Shown here: positions 24,682 through 33,667 of the stretch, piece by piece
Numbering within the stretch: position 1 is the first letter of the stretch
Layout: each line of letters starts with the position of its first letter
NCBI GenBank assembly: GCA_900318195.1
Contig: ONJR01000057.1
Coordinates: 1 to 37,762 of the forward strand
Direction of reading: 5' to 3'
Length of the DNA stretch: 37,762 nucleotides
Source: an uncultured Planctomycetota bacterium
GTDB taxonomy: Bacteria; Planctomycetota; Planctomycetia; Pirellulales; Thermoguttaceae
Program-made: the position numbers and the translations under genes
The notes under the pieces: model-generated
Told to the model about the DNA's origin: nothing
Databases searched by the model: none
Seen by the model: only the letters and a program-made list of their open reading frames with translations

Positions 24682-27252
24682 ATGAAAACATATATCAGTA
24701 TCAAGAAGCGCGGCGCGCGCCTTGCGATTCTTTTGACGCTGTTGGTTCTCGCGCCAATCGGCGCCAAGAATTGCTGGGGACAGGCCGCTGGCTTTGCTCA
24801 ATCTCGCGCGGAAAGCCCGGCTACGGCCGAAAGCGGTCCGCGAAGACTACTCGCAAACTTAAATCCTTTCCGTCAGAATAACGACGAGCGCGAACGCGAA
24901 AGGCAACAACCTCTCGTGACTCCGACTATTTCGCAGCCTGTCATAACCGCGACGCGAACCTCTGTTCCGAACGCGCCGTCCGCGCCTCCAACAAGCGCGC
25001 CGCGCGCGACGAACGCGCCGACGACTAGCGCCGCGCCGCGCGAACCTGCGACGACTACTCTGCGATCAAGCGCGCCGCCTAAGCTGGCGTCCGTACGTCC
25101 ACACATCTCGCCGTCGACAAGCGCAGCAGCTAGTATAACGCGAAAATCTTCCACCGGCGGCGTCGCGTCGCTCCTACTAGACGAGTTGGAAGAGGAGGAC
25201 GTCGAATCCGCGCCGACCCTTGCGCCGTCTCAAATCGCTTCTAACGACGCGCAAACTTCTTCTCGAACTGGGCGCAAAGTTGAGCGCCGTAGCCTACGCG
25301 CCGACGCTTTCCCGTCGTCCCTGGAATTGCTCGACGCAGAAGACGCAGGACTCGAGACCGACGATTCAGAATCCCATACCGGACCCGCGATGACCTTTGA
25401 ATCCGAAGAGGGCGCTGAAGATCAACCCGAAGGATTGCTCCAAGACGAGGACGCGCCCTCCACGCCGGCGCTCGCTATTGAAGAGGACGCGCCCAGCGCG
25501 CTGGTCGAAGTGGAGAAAGCTGACGAAGAGAGTCGAAAGAACGTCGACAAGTTGCTCGATGAGAACGAAGCCGAAGACTCCAAGCCCGAACTTATGACCA
25601 CGCAAGAGCCTGAGGTCGAGCCGACTCCGAGCGTTCTCGATACGACGCCCAAACCAACGCGACAGGCGCCTAATTCGAGTTCTGCGCCCGTCGAATCGAT
25701 CGATTCTCGACTTGACGAAGTTCTTGCGCCGCGCGGAAGCGCTAGTTCTCATGCGGACGCGGCGTCTGCGAGAAACGCCGACGCATTTGTTGCGACGTCG
25801 CGCGCGCCGAACGTGCTTGTCGACACAATTGGACCGAAGAAGCTGGTCGTCGGTCAGGAATCGACGTACAAGATAGTCGCGCGCAATGTTGGCGCGGAGC
25901 CAGCGCGCAAGCTGGTCGTAACGACGGACATTCCTGAATCTGTCGCGAACGTTAAAGCGCGCGCAACGATCGGCGAGGCGACTTTCCAGTCGACGGAAGA
26001 CCGCGGAATCACGAAGCGTTGCGTATGGAATGTCGGCGAACTTGCGCCGGGAGACGAATTCGCGCTCGAGATCAAGTTGACGCCTACTAAGCGCGCCGCG
26101 TTCGGTCTCGTTAGCCAATTCGACTTTGAACGCGCTTCCGCGCGGGCAGAGGTCGAGGTGCAGGAGCCGATTCTAGAAGCGCTCATCGAAGGTCGAGATT
26201 CCATCGAATGGGGAGTCGAGGACAAATATCGACTCAGATTGCGCAATATAGGCAACGGGGACGCTGAAGACGTCGTGTTAAACGTCTCAACGGGCGAGAA
26301 CCGCGCGTCTCAGAAGATAGGTCTTTTGCGCGCCGGGGACGAGAAGGTCGTTGAGATGTCGGTTAAGACGGCGACGGACGATTACTTCGTGATCTCTGTG
26401 GAGGCGGTCGGCGCGTACGGTCTGAAGGCGACGGCTGAGAAGAAAGTGCTCGCGTTGCGCGGTCGACTTGACGTGCAAATCGAGACGCCCGATCTGCAAT
26501 TCGTCGACGGCGAATTTGAAGCGACGATCCGCGTTAAGAATCTCGGCGCGGCGACGCTGCAAAACGTCGACGTAGTCGCGCAGATTCCACAGGACGTCGA
26601 GGTCTTGTACTGTTCGAATCAAGCGCGTCGTAATCTCGAGAAGCGTCGAATATACTGGATCGCGCCTTTTATTCGCCCTAACGAAGAGACGATTTTCACG
26701 GCGCGATGCCGCGTAACGAAGTCGGGCGCCGCTAATTTCGAGGTCGTCGGGGTCGATCAGACAGGTCTGGTCGCACAAGCGCGTTCTCAGGTGAACGTTG
26801 AAGCGATCGCCGTGCTGGCAATGCGCGTGAACGCGCCGAAGGAACCGATTGCGGTTGGCAAGACGTGCGTTTACGAGTTAGTCGTTGAGAACAACGGCAC
26901 GCGGGACGCGCGCGAGGTCAATACCGGCATATTCCTGGGCGCCGGTATCAAGCCGCTTGCCGTCGAGGACAATCAAGGCTACGTATATCCCGAGGACTCC
27001 AAGGTTCTCTTTAAGAAAATTGAGAGTCTGAAAGCAGGCGAGCGCGTCGTCTTCCGGGTTAAAGCGGAGGCGCTTGTCGCCGGCAATCAGAAGGTTCAGG
27101 CTATGTTGCAGTCGGCGCCAGAGGACGTCAGTCTTTTGAGCGAAGAAACAACCTACTGCTATTCTCGGCGTTCCCTTGACGGTCATGGAAACTCTTTCCT
27201 CGGCGCCGAGCAAATGACGGCGGAAAATGATTCCGACTCCGTGCGTAAATAG
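24682..27252 (+). CDS. Secreted protein with four DUF11/CARDB-like repeats
   Basis: 856 residues from the ATG at 24682; a TTG at 24661 would add seven charged residues. A signal peptide (hydrophobic LAILLTLLVLAPIG) is followed by about 340 low-complexity residues, first Pro/Thr/Ala-rich and then strongly acidic, probably disordered. From about residue 375 there are four immunoglobulin-like repeats of about 100-115 residues of the DUF11/CARDB type, each with a Y/F-x-I/L-x-V-x-N-x-G core (YKIVARNVG, YRLRLRNIG, ATIRVKNLG, YELVVENNG). Such repeats occur in bacterial surface and outer-membrane proteins, including chlamydial OmcB-type proteins, so a structural envelope role is inferred. There is no obvious membrane anchor at the C-terminus. 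It is divergent from the fxsA-dnaA unit and has a strong terminator after it. Confidence 0.88.
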   Translation: MKTYISIKKRGARLAILLTLLVLAPIGAKNCWGQAAGFAQSRAESPATAESGPRRLLANLNPFRQNNDERERERQQPLVTPTISQPVITATRTSVPNAPSAPPTSAPRATNAPTTSAAPREPATTTLRSSAPPKLASVRPHISPSTSAAASITRKSSTGGVASLLLDELEEEDVESAPTLAPSQIASNDAQTSSRTGRKVERRSLRADAFPSSLELLDAEDAGLETDDSESHTGPAMTFESEEGAEDQPEGLLQDEDAPSTPALAIEEDAPSALVEVEKADEESRKNVDKLLDENEAEDSKPELMTTQEPEVEPTPSVLDTTPKPTRQAPNSSSAPVESIDSRLDEVLAPRGSASSHADAASARNADAFVATSRAPNVLVDTIGPKKLVVGQESTYKIVARNVGAEPARKLVVTTDIPESVANVKARATIGEATFQSTEDRGITKRCVWNVGELAPGDEFALEIKLTPTKRAAFGLVSQFDFERASARAEVEVQEPILEALIEGRDSIEWGVEDKYRLRLRNIGNGDAEDVVLNVSTGENRASQKIGLLRAGDEKVVEMSVKTATDDYFVISVEAVGAYGLKATAEKKVLALRGRLDVQIETPDLQFVDGEFEATIRVKNLGAATLQNVDVVAQIPQDVEVLYCSNQARRNLEKRRIYWIAPFIRPNEETIFTARCRVTKSGAANFEVVGVDQTGLVAQARSQVNVEAIAVLAMRVNAPKEPIAVGKTCVYELVVENNGTRDAREVNTGIFLGAGIKPLAVEDNQGYVYPEDSKVLFKKIESLKAGERVVFRVKAEALVAGNQKVQAMLQSAPEDVSLLSEETTYCYSRRSLDGHGNSFLGAEQMTAENDSDSVRK

Positions 27253-27275
27253 CGCCTAGTTCCACAACTTTAACG

Positions 27276-27310
27276 GGGAAACCGCCGTCTTAAAAAGACG
27301 TCGGCTTCCC
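27276..27310 (+). terminator. Terminator of the DUF11-protein gene
   Basis: A 16-bp stem with two mismatches (GGGAAACCGCCGTCTT with AAGACGTCGGCTTCCC) closes on an AAA loop, 24 bases after the stop, and is followed by TTATCTT. Confidence 0.7.
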
Positions 27311-27348
27311 TTATCTTGTATTGTTCGGTGAGTTTGCGCTGGCTTGAC

Positions 27349-27370
27349 GCGCGAAATATCGCGCATTTTT
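27349..27370 (+). terminator. Small second hairpin with T-run
   Basis: GCGCGA-AATA-TCGCGC is followed by ATTTTT. It may be a back-up terminator for the gene ending at 27252. Confidence 0.45.
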
Positions 27371-27381
27371 AACTCTATCTC

Positions 27382-27409
27382 TTGACGCCCGCGCGCGCCC
27401 CGGTAAAAT
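27382..27409 (+). promoter_or_regulatory. Putative promoter of the duplicated-domain protein
   Basis: TTGACG (27382-27387), a 16-base GC-rich spacer and TAAAAT (27404-27409) predict a start near 27416, leaving an unusually long leader of about 240 bases before the ATG at 27654. Confidence 0.5.
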
Positions 27410-27460
27410 ATTCGACAGTTCACGTTTTTCGACTAGGAGACGCGTGGAGGTTATGCGCAT

Positions 27461-27529
27461 ATGCGTAATGTAACGCGCGTTCCACGGCGGCTACTAGAAT
27501 CGTGTCGCTTGCTATTCTTGCGCGAGTAG
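27461..27529 (+). CDS. Possible 22-codon leader ORF
   Basis: An ATG at 27461 opens 22 codons ending in TAG, with GTGGAGG about 10 bases upstream. A second ATG at 27453, closer to the same GGAGG, opens a 6-codon frame ending at 27473. Either could be translated in the long leader of the downstream gene. The peptide resembles nothing I know; it could be chance. It is Arg- and Leu-rich. Confidence 0.25.
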   Translation: MRNVTRVPRRLLESCRLLFLRE

Positions 27530-27653
27530 TCGACGTGTCTGTTTGATTGTGCTAGACGAACCTGTATGAGAAGATTCTCTTGGTACGGTTCAACGTTCCC
27601 CGGTATTTTTGTGGATGGTTTAGATTTTAACGCTTGTAAGACATTCTGACGTC

Positions 27654-30600
27654 ATGAGAGAAAATAACGAATATCAGGTTTCAGACGAATTTGAAAATGC
27701 TCCCTACGAGTCTGACGAGACCGATCTCGAACGCGACGAGTTGGACGACGAAATTGGCGACGACGAGTTTGAGGAGCAGGATCGTGAAGAAAATGACGAA
27801 CTGAGTTTTGCCGACCCGCCAAACGGCGGCGCGAGCGAGGAAGCGACGACAAATTCGAAACCGCGTCCGAAGGCTTCGGCAAACGTTGATCGCAAAAAAA
27901 CGCTCCTCAAGGTTGTCAACGACGTTTTCAATCTCGTAGACGAGTATAAATCGAAGGCGATTTACGTCGGTAAAGAATTCAACGAGTTTAAAGAGCGCGT
28001 CGAGCGTGATTTTTACCTTGCAGTCTACGGCGTGCCGACCAACGACAGCGACGATTTCGCAAGGATGCGACGCGAGAACGCAACTGAGATTAGGCGCGAG
28101 CAAGCGAAGTCCGTCTCACCCGATCTCTCTGACGAAGGGTTCGACAAGGAGTTTGGTCGCATCGTGCGCGAGCTCTTTTATCACGCGGGCGGCACGCTAC
28201 TCGGTCGCGATCCCTCCGATCCGTACACATCCGCTTCCGAGTCGACTCCGCGCGGTTCGAGCGCAGAAGATTCCGTTCGCGTCGCTTCGCCGTCGAGCTC
28301 GACGGACGCTGTGCGTTTCGGCGCGTTTGAACCAGATCAACCGAAATCGTCTTCCTCGTCTTCCGCGCGTTCGTCAACGTCGAATTCACAGAATTATTCC
28401 GGTTTGGGCGCGTATCGTCAGGCGCGTCGTCAGGCTCAGGATGAGAAACAAGCTTCTAGCGCGTCCTCTAGCGCGCCTTCTACCGGGTCGGCGCTTTGGC
28501 TCTACTATCACCGTTCCATAGCCGCAATTGTAACGGTATTCGTGCCGGGTTCGACCGTTGACGCGTGTTCTTTCAAATCGTTCCTTCGATTCGCGCTTCT
28601 GCGTCTGTGCCCTGACTCGATTGTAACCGACGACTCTACCGAATTCTCTATTCGCGAGTATTTCCGCAAGACGCTTGATTATTCCGCGCCTCTCGCGAAA
28701 AAGAACGTTGCGCTCCTGCAACTCGTTGAGCGTTGCGTCGGAATGACAGATAGTGAAAATGAAGCGGAACAGTTCGGACTCGCCGGACTATCGACTTTCT
28801 TCCATGAATTCTCCAAACGCGTTAGTCTCGACTCTCTTTCATGCGAAGAAATCTTCTGGACGGCGATGACGGCGTTGACCTCTTTTGGACGCCGGTTCTG
28901 CTCGTTCGGCTCGTTGGAAACAGAAGACGATTGGCGTTTCGACGACGAATACGTTCGCGGCGCGCAACGTCTACTTAGCGCCAGGTTTGCCGCGCGCCAG
29001 TTTAACGGCGACATGTCGGATTTCGGCGATTTTCAGAAAGCGTTTACCGAGCTCATGGGACGCGGCGCGAAAATTTCGACCGATCGTCTACGCGACGTAT
29101 TCCTGCAGGCCGGCGGACTCTTCACGAACGCGGCGGGCGAGACGGTCGAGCCCGTTAGGGAGAAGTGGGACGGTTCGCGAGGCGATCTGGTTAAGAAGAT
29201 AGTCGCGGAGGATTTCCCCTCGGGACTGGACGTCGAATCGGAGGAGGAGCTTGAAAAGTTCCGTGAAATTGGTCGTAGCTATGGCGTCGCGTTTTTTGAA
29301 GAGCCGAGCGAGAAGTTGCGCTCGATTATTGTTCCGCGTTGCATTGTGCGCGACCATACAATTTATTCCGTTCTCGACAAACAAAAGAAACGAATTAAGG
29401 AATTGGTCGAGTCCTATTTCCGAATCGGCGCGAAAGCGTTGTACTTCGACGCGTATTTCAACGGCAATGAAAAACTACTCGTCGACTCGAATATTCCCGA
29501 CGCCGAGGTCTTTCGCGCGTTTCTCGTCTCGTGCTTTCCGAAATATTTCTTTACCCCGTATTATATGGAAGCAGAAGCAGACGACGATTTTGAGGTCTTA
29601 AAGATACGCAATGAAATCCAGCGAGTCTGGAGCGGCGACGAAAAGATTACGCTCGACGAGTTGTGCGCTCGCGTCTTTGTTTCGCGTGATCGGCTCGAAG
29701 CCGTGCTCATTCTCGACGCCGTCGAATTCGATAAGGTCGACTCCGTCTATATCCGCCGTAGCGACGTAACTGAAAAGGTCAATTGGGACGCGCTTAATAG
29801 CGCGTTCCTGGTCGCGCTCGGATTAAACGCGAGCGATCAGATCGCCGTGGTCGGCAAGCGTTTCTTCGACTCTGATAAGGACGTCGAGCGCGAACCTGAC
29901 GCGAGCGACGAAACGACGGACGAGCAGGACAAGACCTCTAACGGCGTTCATAGCGAGAAGGCGACCAAGGACGCTACAAGCCAGGACAACGAAGCGGAAA
30001 GCGACGACCCGTGGGCTCAGAAACAGACGTTGCTATGGAATGAGGAAAACGGCGAAGGCGCGTCCGAACTTTATAATTTCAACACGCCGTCGAGCGATGA
30101 AACGGCAGACGAATCTGATTCTTCGTCGAACGTGAAAGACGACCAAGAGTCGGGAACGGAATATTCGCCTGAATCCGAGTCGACGCCGAAGCCCGACCGC
30201 GCGGCGAAAAAGAGCGCGCGCGCTAAGAGCGATAAGGATAAGAAGGAACAGAGCGAGCGAGTCGATAAGAGGTCTGAGCCGAACAAGACGCTTGTCGACG
30301 TTTCGACCCTTGATCAGAAAACGCGGCACAAGGTGATTGCAAGCGCGCTCGTACAGTTTTCCGAAGGGTTCGATTTAAGCGACGGCGCGGCGCTGGAAAA
30401 ATTTCACGAGCTTATGACCGAAGCTGGTTACTCTTTCACGGCGAGCGAGGACGAGGTTCTCGGCGAGATTCGACGCGTTGGGTTCGTGGTCGACGGTAGC
30501 GTTTACGTCGTGCGCAAGAAGTTCGGGCTGGAGTTGCAAGGTCTTGTGAACGCGTGGTTCGAAGACGGCGGCGAGCTGATCTATTATTCCGCGTTTTATG

Positions 30601-30980
30601 AGCGCAATCGAGATTGGCTTTCCGAGCGCGGTTTTCCGACCGAATCCGTTCTCGTTAATCGCCTGCGCCGTTACTTTTCCGACGGCGCGTTCTACGACGA
30701 ATACTTCGAACTAGAGCAGAACGACGAGCAAACAGAGGATGAAAAAATCTACAACGAGATAATTCGCGTGTGGGACGGCGCTTCCTCGAAGCGAGTTTCC
30801 GATCTTGCGTTACAACTCTACGTGCCGGCCGATAAGCTCGCCGAAGTTATGGAAATGTATTCCGACGAATTCGCCGTACGCTCGAACGGATATTGGAAGC
30901 GCATTCAGAAGGGGGTCGTTGGTCGCAAGCGTTCTTCGCAACTTAAGCGTAAGTCGGCGCGAAAGCGATCAAACGGCTAA
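27654..30980 (+). CDS. Large unrecognised protein with an internally duplicated domain
   Basis: 1108 residues, family not recognised. Residues 1-75 are very acidic; 80-180 look helical; 190-275 are Ser-rich and likely disordered; 280-505 look helical. Two copies of a domain of about 190 residues follow, at about 512-705 and 892-1083. Both copies share, in order, an L-EKF-E block, a hydrophobic segment with V-D/H-x-x-Y-V/S, a V-x-Y/W-F-x3-G-x-x-L/I-Y-F/Y motif (ESYFRIGAKALYFDAYF and NAWFEDGGELIYYSAFY), a -PKYFFTPYYMEAE/SDGAFYDEYFELE block, NEI-RVW, and a helix-turn-helix-looking end (DELCARVFVSRDRLE and SDLALQLYVPADKLAE). They are joined by a 135-residue acidic linker, and the C-terminus is Lys/Arg-rich (about 1084-1108). 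There is no signal peptide or membrane helix, so it is cytoplasmic. A basic tail plus helix-turn-helix-like ends hint at nucleic-acid binding, but that is inference. No good Shine-Dalgarno precedes the ATG. Confidence 0.8.
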   Translation: MRENNEYQVSDEFENAPYESDETDLERDELDDEIGDDEFEEQDREENDELSFADPPNGGASEEATTNSKPRPKASANVDRKKTLLKVVNDVFNLVDEYKSKAIYVGKEFNEFKERVERDFYLAVYGVPTNDSDDFARMRRENATEIRREQAKSVSPDLSDEGFDKEFGRIVRELFYHAGGTLLGRDPSDPYTSASESTPRGSSAEDSVRVASPSSSTDAVRFGAFEPDQPKSSSSSSARSSTSNSQNYSGLGAYRQARRQAQDEKQASSASSSAPSTGSALWLYYHRSIAAIVTVFVPGSTVDACSFKSFLRFALLRLCPDSIVTDDSTEFSIREYFRKTLDYSAPLAKKNVALLQLVERCVGMTDSENEAEQFGLAGLSTFFHEFSKRVSLDSLSCEEIFWTAMTALTSFGRRFCSFGSLETEDDWRFDDEYVRGAQRLLSARFAARQFNGDMSDFGDFQKAFTELMGRGAKISTDRLRDVFLQAGGLFTNAAGETVEPVREKWDGSRGDLVKKIVAEDFPSGLDVESEEELEKFREIGRSYGVAFFEEPSEKLRSIIVPRCIVRDHTIYSVLDKQKKRIKELVESYFRIGAKALYFDAYFNGNEKLLVDSNIPDAEVFRAFLVSCFPKYFFTPYYMEAEADDDFEVLKIRNEIQRVWSGDEKITLDELCARVFVSRDRLEAVLILDAVEFDKVDSVYIRRSDVTEKVNWDALNSAFLVALGLNASDQIAVVGKRFFDSDKDVEREPDASDETTDEQDKTSNGVHSEKATKDATSQDNEAESDDPWAQKQTLLWNEENGEGASELYNFNTPSSDETADESDSSSNVKDDQESGTEYSPESESTPKPDRAAKKSARAKSDKDKKEQSERVDKRSEPNKTLVDVSTLDQKTRHKVIASALVQFSEGFDLSDGAALEKFHELMTEAGYSFTASEDEVLGEIRRVGFVVDGSVYVVRKKFGLELQGLVNAWFEDGGELIYYSAFYERNRDWLSERGFPTESVLVNRLRRYFSDGAFYDEYFELEQNDEQTEDEKIYNEIIRVWDGASSKRVSDLALQLYVPADKLAEVMEMYSDEFAVRSNGYWKRIQKGVVGRKRSSQLKRKSARKRSNG

Positions 30981-31008
30981 GCGCACTTCCGGCTCTTTAA
31001 TTGATTAG

Positions 31009-31057
31009 CAACAACGCAGGCGAACTCACGAGTTGGACGTGGGTTCGCCTGTTGTTG
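31009..31057. terminator. Strong shared terminator between convergent genes
   Basis: CAACAA-(CG)-CAGGCGAAC pairs with GTTCGCCTGTTGTTG with a 2-base bulge, and the inner CACG pairs with CGTG; TTT follows. It lies between the stops at 30980 and 31091 and can serve both strands. Confidence 0.75.
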
Positions 31058-31090
31058 TTTATCTGCGTGGATAATCGCGCGACTGGTTCG

Positions 31091-32509
31091 CTATTCCTTA
31101 TAAATCTCGCCGTAGCTTGGCGCGTGCACGACGGTCTCGGGCGCAATCTCCCTAATTTTCTCAGCGAGCGTTTCCGCCGCGCTCTGCTCGCCGTGTACGA
31201 CGAATGTTGTTGCCGGACGTCGCGGAATAGCGGAGTACCATGCGAGTAGTTCCGCTTGATCCGCGTGTCCCGAGATTCCGCGAATCTGGACAATTTCAGC
31301 GCGCACAGGGTGCGATTCTCCCAGAATGCGTACTGGCGACGCGCCGCTTAGAATAATTCGTCCTAGTGTTCCTTCCGCCTGGTATCCTAGGAACACGACG
31401 ATATTCCTAGGGCTTTCAATGTGGTTTGCGAGATGGTGTTTTATACGGCCTGCGTTGCACATTCCCGCAGACGCCATGATAATAGCGGAACCGCTCATTT
31501 TATTGAGCTTTTGCGATTCTTCACGCGTCTTGAGTAACTTAAGATTGGTAAGAGAGCTTCTCAACTTCTCAAGCGATTCTAGCGTTTGCTCGTCGAAGCA
31601 TTCTTTATGTCGCGAGAATATCATTGTCGCTTCGACGGCCATAGGCGAGTCCAGGAAGATCGGAATCTGATCTGGAATTCTACCGTTCGCGATGAGACTT
31701 GCGAGACGGTACAAGACCTCTTGTGCTCGTTCGACGGCGAAGACTGGCATGATGATCTTGCCGTTGCGCTCGTAAGCGCGATTAATGACCTCCGCTAACT
31801 GGTCGTCAACCGTGTCGATCGGCGCCGATATGCGGTCGCCGTAAGTGGATTCAATAAAGAGATTGAAGACGTCGTTAGGCTCCGTGTAGAATTCAGGGTC
31901 GCGTAGAATCGGTCGATTAGCGCGTCCTAGGTCGCCAGAAAAGATGAGTCTTCGGGGCGCGTCCTCTTGAATCTGCGGCTTAGAGAGCGTAACCTCGATA
32001 AAAGCAGACCCTAGAATGTGTCCCGCTTCACGAAAGACAACGTCGACTCCAGGCGCAATTCGCGTTGCTTTGGAGTACGGAATCGGCTGAAACAGTTTGA
32101 CGGTTCTTTCGACGTCGGCTTCTGTGTAGAGAGTTGCGACGGGTCTCGCGGGCGTTCTGTTTTCGCGCGCGTGTCGTTTGCGTTTGTAGGCGGCGTCTTC
32201 CTCTTGAATGTGAGCGGAGTCTAGCAGAATGAGTTGCGTTAAATCGAGCGTCGCGTGCGTGCCGTATATTTTACCGTTAAATCCGTCTGCGACGAGTTTC
32301 GGCAGCAGCCCGCAGTGATCGAGGTGCGCGTGCGTGAGCAGCACGGCGTCGAGAGCGCTCGGGTCGTCTAAAAAAGGCTCCCAGTTGCGCCCAGCGTTTG
32401 CGCGTTCCTGAACCATGCCGCAGTCGACGAGAAATTGAAAGGAGTCGCAGGAGACGTAGTGTTTCGAACCTGTTACCGAACCTGCGGCGCCACAAAACTT
32501 AATTTCCAT
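31091..32509 (-). CDS. MBL-fold/beta-CASP metallohydrolase with RNA-specificity domain
   Basis: 472 residues of the metallo-beta-lactamase/beta-CASP family (YSH1/CPSF73-like, COG1236), probably a zinc-dependent RNA nuclease in the cytoplasm. Motif 2, THAHLDHCG, is at 59-67 (H60, H62, D64, H65). GAAGSVTGS, FREAGHILGSAFIE, FSGDLGR, FIESTYGDR and a C-terminal SGHADQAELLAW carry the remaining metal-binding and fold motifs; the C-terminal RMMBL segment is in place. The length fits the family. The specific RNA substrate cannot be predicted. The start at 32509 has only a weak purine stretch upstream. The leader region up to 33103 is shared with a divergent gene. Confidence 0.93.
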   Translation of the reverse strand: MEIKFCGAAGSVTGSKHYVSCDSFQFLVDCGMVQERANAGRNWEPFLDDPSALDAVLLTHAHLDHCGLLPKLVADGFNGKIYGTHATLDLTQLILLDSAHIQEEDAAYKRKRHARENRTPARPVATLYTEADVERTVKLFQPIPYSKATRIAPGVDVVFREAGHILGSAFIEVTLSKPQIQEDAPRRLIFSGDLGRANRPILRDPEFYTEPNDVFNLFIESTYGDRISAPIDTVDDQLAEVINRAYERNGKIIMPVFAVERAQEVLYRLASLIANGRIPDQIPIFLDSPMAVEATMIFSRHKECFDEQTLESLEKLRSSLTNLKLLKTREESQKLNKMSGSAIIMASAGMCNAGRIKHHLANHIESPRNIVVFLGYQAEGTLGRIILSGASPVRILGESHPVRAEIVQIRGISGHADQAELLAWYSAIPRRPATTFVVHGEQSAAETLAEKIREIAPETVVHAPSYGEIYKE

Positions 32510-32844
32510 GTTGTGTCTCGCTATCTGTTTGGCGCGTCCACATCGTTCTTTAACGATTAGACTTTTTTGCGCTTATACGTTCTAGTTAAAACAGCGGAAC
32601 AAGCGTCTCGCAGTTCGCCAAGAAAGTTTACTCTTGATAGATCGATCTAATTAAGCCTGCGACGCCGCTTGTTTTCCCGACGTCCTGCAACAATCGATCG
32701 TCGCCATGAAGACGACACAGCACAAGACGCGGATACAAGCTCGCTGTACCAGCGCGCTTCGCCTGTATTTTACCGTTTGCGCAGGCGTTTGTCAAATTCT
32801 TTTTGACCGCGCGACGCTATAGGGCGCGTCTGCGCTCGCTTGAA

Positions 32845-32864
32845 CTCGACCGGAGTTGGTCGAG
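32845..32864. repeat. Hairpin in the 594-bp gap between the hydrolase and the small secreted protein
   Basis: CTCGACC-GGAGTT-GGTCGAG is a perfect 7-bp hairpin, and outer GCGCGT (from about 32824) can pair with ACGCGC (about 32880). The 32510-33103 gap has no convincing ORF; this structured patch could belong to an RNA, but no known family signature is visible. Confidence 0.35.
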
Positions 32865-33035
32865 GCGCGCGCTCGTGAGAACGCGCAATACGGCGAAATA
32901 TGATCCGCGCGAATGGCACGCCGACTTTTAACGCATAACGCGTCGTAAAAACTCGTCGCTTTGCGTACCTGTATTATCTCGTGTTTTTCGTTGCGAGAAA
33001 GAGCGCTATTCGACTCATTAACTCTCGAATACAAC

Positions 33036-33064
33036 TTGACGCGGCGCGCGCTTTTTGTTAATCT
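33036..33064 (+). promoter_or_regulatory. Putative promoter of the 33104 gene
   Basis: TTGACG (33036-33041), a 17-base spacer and TAATCT (33059-33064) give a start near 33071, about 33 bases before the ATG. Confidence 0.5.
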
Positions 33065-33103
33065 GACGTCGGCGCCCGAGCGCTCTTACAGGAGAAAGAT
33101 GAA

Positions 33104-33634
33104 ATGAAAATGAGAACGACTATACTGTGCGTTGGCGTCGCGCTACTCGTCGGCGGCGTCTTGCAACGCGCGCGGTTCGACGAGACGCAAGCGCAAACGC
33201 AAACCGCGCAATTAACCATGCCAGAAATCGATAGTATGCGCCGACCAATCGACGCGTTCTTTGAAGCGATTTCCGATCCTAACAAAGATCCCGTAGCGGC
33301 TGTCAACGATCTGCTCGCCAACTCCGCTTTAAGCGCGCAGGAGCAGACGAAAACAAAGATCGTCGAAGGCGTCAAGCAGATGAATCAGCATTTCGGCGAG
33401 TATGTCTCTTTCGAGCAGATCGGCGCGAAAAAATTAGGCTCCGACCTCGTCGTTTTCAGATACATATACAAGCGTCAGAACTATCCTGTCGTGTGGTATT
33501 TCACTTACTACTATCCGCGCGGTAAATCGAACGAATCGTCGACAACACCCTCGTCAGAGCAGTGGCGCCTAATTGGCTTCCGCTATGACACGAATCTCGA
33601 CGCCGCGTTACTCGACGCAACTTTTCAAAATTAA
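33104..33634 (+). CDS. Small secreted protein of unknown function
   Basis: 176 residues. The N-terminus (MKMRTTILCVGVALLVGGVLQ) is signal-like, then a Gln/Thr-rich stretch ending near residue 40. The mature part has a helical region (IDAFFEAISDPNKDPVAAVNDLL) and a beta-rich end (YVSFEQIGAKKLGSDLVVFRYIYKRQNYPVVWYFTYYYP, then EQWRLIGFRYD). The pattern of helix then curved sheet with a wide aromatic face recalls the NTF2-like/SnoaL fold of small exported proteins in planctomycetes, but I would not assign it. AGGAG lies before the ATG. It is a monocistronic unit with its own promoter and terminator hairpin. Confidence 0.8.
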   Translation: MKMRTTILCVGVALLVGGVLQRARFDETQAQTQTAQLTMPEIDSMRRPIDAFFEAISDPNKDPVAAVNDLLANSALSAQEQTKTKIVEGVKQMNQHFGEYVSFEQIGAKKLGSDLVVFRYIYKRQNYPVVWYFTYYYPRGKSNESSTTPSSEQWRLIGFRYDTNLDAALLDATFQN

Positions 33635-33667
33635 ACGTCTCGATTCAAGACCAAGATAGCGCAGACC

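Noticed and set aside
25366..26118. 250-codon minus-strand frame inside the DUF11-protein gene
   Set aside because: It is Arg-rich and lacks domain features; the plus-strand gene has a signal peptide and repeats.
31067..31076. Near-consensus DnaA box (TTATCCACG on the minus strand)
   Set aside because: It is a single copy, far from dnaA, next to a terminator; one 8/9 match is expected by chance in a window this size.
32792..33034. 80-codon minus-strand frame in the 594-bp gap
   Set aside because: It needs a TTG start without a Shine-Dalgarno and shows no domain-like pattern.
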